Shown here: piece by piece, positions 61,649 to 64,000 of the stretch
Numbering within the stretch: position 1 is the first letter of the stretch
How the letters are laid out: each line of letters begins with the position of its first letter
Assembly (NCBI GenBank): GCA_002914805.1
Contig: JXTB01000117.1
Coordinates: 186,001-250,000 of the forward strand
From: Parasponia andersonii
Lineage: Eukaryota; Streptophyta; Magnoliopsida; Rosales; Cannabaceae
DNA length: 64,000 nt
Reading direction: 5' to 3'
Position numbers and translations under genes: made by a program
The notes under the pieces: generated by a model
What the model was told of the DNA's origin: nothing
The model's database searches: none
Seen by the model: the letters and a program-made list of their open reading frames with translations, nothing else

Positions 61649-62099
61649 GGCTCCATGAATTAGAAAGTTACATCATATAATAATATGCACCACTCAAGAC
61701 TTGTCAAATATAAAACCAATGCATATGACTCAATTCTCTTTATCGATTTGAAAATTAAAATTTCATTCTCCTCCTTAGTTTTTCCAATACTAGGGAGATC
61801 AAGCAAAACTAATTACACAATACTCAAAATTTAATTAAAACAAGTTCTGCATAACTCTAATGTAGTTTTGTTCACACTGTGGGAAATCGAGCGAGCATGA
61901 ATCATAATGACTCAACAATCCAACAACACCAAAAGACTATGCATTAACTAACAAGGTAAACCACATTAAAGTAAACTTAGAAGAAACACGCAATTTGGAT
62001 TATCGAATGCACAAGGCACAAGTGACAAACTTCACAAAATTTAAATTAAAATTTTCAACTCAAACGTTTTCACCTAACAAGGATTTTTTTAATGCAAGT

Positions 62100-62237
62100 T
62101 ACCACATCAAGTTTCTATCCTCTAAGCAGTATATTCTAGAAAAATCATAGGTATAAATCTTCACGTGATTACCATATCAAATTTCTATCCTCTAAGTAGT
62201 ATATTCTAGAGAAATCATATGTACAAATCTTCAAACA
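62100..62237. repeat. Two-copy tandem duplication, about 70-bp unit
   Basis: ACCACATCAAGTTTCTATCC and ACCATATCAAATTTCTATCC each lead into TCTAAGCAGTATATTCTAGA / TCTAAGTAGTATATTCTAGA and AAATCATA..TAAATCTTCA. The copies differ at roughly one base in ten. Confidence 0.8.
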
Positions 62238-62487
62238 CACGCGTGAAGCTAAAGATTTTCTCCCAAAATTATTTTCAATTCACACTAAGTTCACCGAGTA
62301 GTCAAACTTATGAATATCTTTATTCAAAAATTTTAATAAATAACTTACATCTTTTTTTTTCTCAACTAAGCTTGTGAATCAATTTACAAAAGCATTCATT
62401 CGATCTTAAATCAAGTATTACGTAAGGATTGAAAAATGCTTAGTAATCAACTAAGTTCAAAATTAGAAAAGGAACTTGAAAACCTTG

Positions 62488-62489
<2 letters not shown>

Positions 62490-62541
<52 letters not shown>
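62490..62541. repeat. (TA)n microsatellite
   Basis: About 52 bases of pure TA, just left of the nested TIR element. Confidence 0.95.
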
Positions 62542-62548
<7 letters not shown>

Positions 62549-62570
62549 TTCATAGAAACAAAGTATCTTA

Positions 62571-63195
62571 ATTAAAAGTGTCGAAATAGGCCAGGCCAAA
62601 CAAGCTGGTCTATTGTCTAGCTTGGCCTGGCCCACATTATAACGGGCTTGGGCATGGTACGATCGGCTGGGCTATATGTCTAGGCCTGCTAGGCTAGGCC
62701 GAGCTAGCTCACCAATCTAGCCTGCATGGGTCGACAAGGCCCGACTTATCAAATTTTTTTTTTATTTTTTTAAAAAACTTTTAAAATAAATTTAAATACA
62801 AAAAATTTTCCAACACTTATAAATATACATTCCTTTACTTTTTTTTTTACACTTTCAAATTTCAATCTAATTCTAAATAATTTTCCAATACTGGAACTTT
62901 TTTTATCAACTATTCTACTTATATATTTTTAGCTTATTTAATTATTTTAAATTTTTTATCAATAGGAAAAAAAACATAACATATTATTTATTTTTTCATA
63001 AATTTTATTTTAAATTTATAATAGTTTTAACTAATTATACAATTAATAATCTCATTTTTTTTAGAATTTTTTAAACTTTTTTGAAATTGGGCCAAGAATC
63101 GGCCAGTACAAGCTAGCCCATTTTGGCCCGTTCTGGGCCGGGTGAGGCTCTATTTTAAAGTTCTAGGCCAAGTTACCCATTTTGACACCTTTAAT
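62571..63195. mobile_element. Nested 625-bp TIR element, hAT-like, non-autonomous
   Basis: ATTAAAAGTGTCGAAATAGG at the left and the inverse of ATTAAAGGTGTCAAAATGGG at the right agree at 17 of 20 positions. Just inside both ends are GC-rich subterminal runs of GGCC/GGCCTGG/GGGCCG words, with an AT-rich middle and no ORF. This matches the build of non-autonomous hAT-type elements common in plants. A clear 8-bp target duplication was not found, so the superfamily is not certain. Confidence 0.65.
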
Positions 63196-64000
63196 CTTGG
63201 TCTAAAAGTCTTTCAAATCATACTTCTAAGCAGGAAATAAAATCTTACTAACATACAAATAGATTGGTTATTTTGCAAAGTTTAGTTTTAAAGTAGCATA
63301 TTAACTTAAAAAGATATCTCTTTTTGAAAAAGTGTATTACTTTCACCCAACCAATGCTCAAGTTTAAAATGTTCATGATCTCTTTGAAAACAAGTATATC
63401 ACTTTGATCAAACACAAGGGTCTACACTATTCAAAATGTTTATTGTCAACTTGGCATTTCTAAAAGTTCCAAAAATCAAATAACTCAGTACTAAATCCAA
63501 CTGAACTCTTAACCAAAGAATTACAATAACAAAACTTGATGTAACTAGGGAAATGCAGTCACTATAATTAAATAATATCTTAAATTACCAAACTAATCTC
63601 TAAATCAATGAGCATGCTATATAAAAGTACTACTAATACAATCACTCAAATGTATACGAGATATCTAATCACAAGAAAATAAAATCTTAATCCTATACAT
63701 ACCAATAGAGTCAAGTCACATCAGTTAAAATACAAATATTGAACCAGTGTATCATAAGCAAAATTCTCAAAAAAAAAAAAAATACAACTACAATCAAATA
63801 CTATAAACAAAAATGGTAACATAACTTAAAGGACAACATAAGGACAATCTATACAAAAGACAAGTCATAACAATCAAGATGCAAGATACCATAAGCTACC
63901 TTAGATTCTACGAGATTCATAAAGCTTACAATCTGAATGGACGGGAGAGCATAAGAATGAATGTCCATTTGAAGTAAGGGATTTCGTTAAGAGCGGAACT

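Larger units (their letters stand above)
59749..64000 (-). mobile_element. Non-coding internal domain of a LARD-like Ty3/gypsy-related element (incomplete)
   Basis: More than 4.2 kb directly inside the 3' LTR, where gypsy elements carry pol, yet no ORF longer than about 62 residues and no reverse transcriptase, integrase or chromodomain block is seen on either strand. The 3' part is homologous to 40730-41713. This fits a large retrotransposon derivative: LTRs plus a long internal region moved in trans by a coding relative. The far end lies outside the window. Inside it are (TA)n tracts, a duplicated 70-bp unit and a nested TIR element. Confidence 0.55.

Noticed and set aside
1..64000. tRNA, rRNA or other structural RNA genes
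   Set aside because: I saw no cloverleaf with A/B boxes or rRNA-like conserved stretch. A covariance-model scan would be needed to exclude small RNAs.

Overview
This is nuclear DNA from a flowering plant, most likely a eudicot. The evidence is intron-rich genes of plant-only families, long (TA)n microsatellites, MITEs, LTR retrotransposon debris, and an AT-rich background with GC-richer exons. I cannot name the species.

Region 1 (1-20.3 kb) is gene-dense. On the + strand lies a 4-exon gene for a small six-cysteine secreted or membrane protein (DUF7731-like). Three genes follow on the - strand: a two-exon PMEI-pectin methylesterase close to the pollen-type group, a 17-exon peroxisomal APH/acyl-CoA-dehydrogenase fusion (IBR3/ACAD10-11 type), and a 15-exon sucrose synthase of the SUS2/3 type. 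I rebuilt every exon by hand. All reading frames close and give 175, 580, 831 and 800 residues. A cluster of TA-flanked MITEs separates the last two genes, and one MITE copy contains a single N.

Region 2 (20.3-30 kb) is gene-poor. It holds a decayed coding fragment at 22.7-22.9 kb, a decayed Ty1-copia element (protease, GAG-pre-integrase and integrase remnants, then an 873-base assembly gap and an LTR-like stretch), an LTR fragment of a second family, and a CACTA-like terminus.

Region 3 (30-55.3 kb) contains the least explained biology here. Four intact small single-exon genes and one broken copy, all on the + strand, encode proteins that share only a C-terminal signature of about 22 residues (V-I-[DN]-C-x-E-A-A-x-x-Y-x-G-x-V-[VI]-x-E-[YH]-G). 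Three intact members and the broken one begin MGN or MGCC, which fits N-myristoylation and, for two, palmitoylation. Their N-terminal parts are low-complexity: Pro/Tyr-rich, Asp/His-rich or Tyr/His-rich. All five share a GGAAGCT-type block just ahead of a TCTATA-type TATA box. The first two genes lie in a visible segmental duplication, and the fourth, broken copy is a local duplicate of the third gene. I do not recognise the family.

The cluster is cut up by one repeat family with ends of the form TGTAAAATC...GGTCGTGACA. It occurs as solo LTRs, inverted pairs and LTRs joined to a non-coding internal domain (LARD-like Ty3/gypsy derivative). Region 4 (55-64 kb) has no gene I can support. It holds another LTR of this family on the - strand with more than 4 kb of its non-coding internal domain, into which a 625-bp TIR element with hAT-like sequence has inserted.
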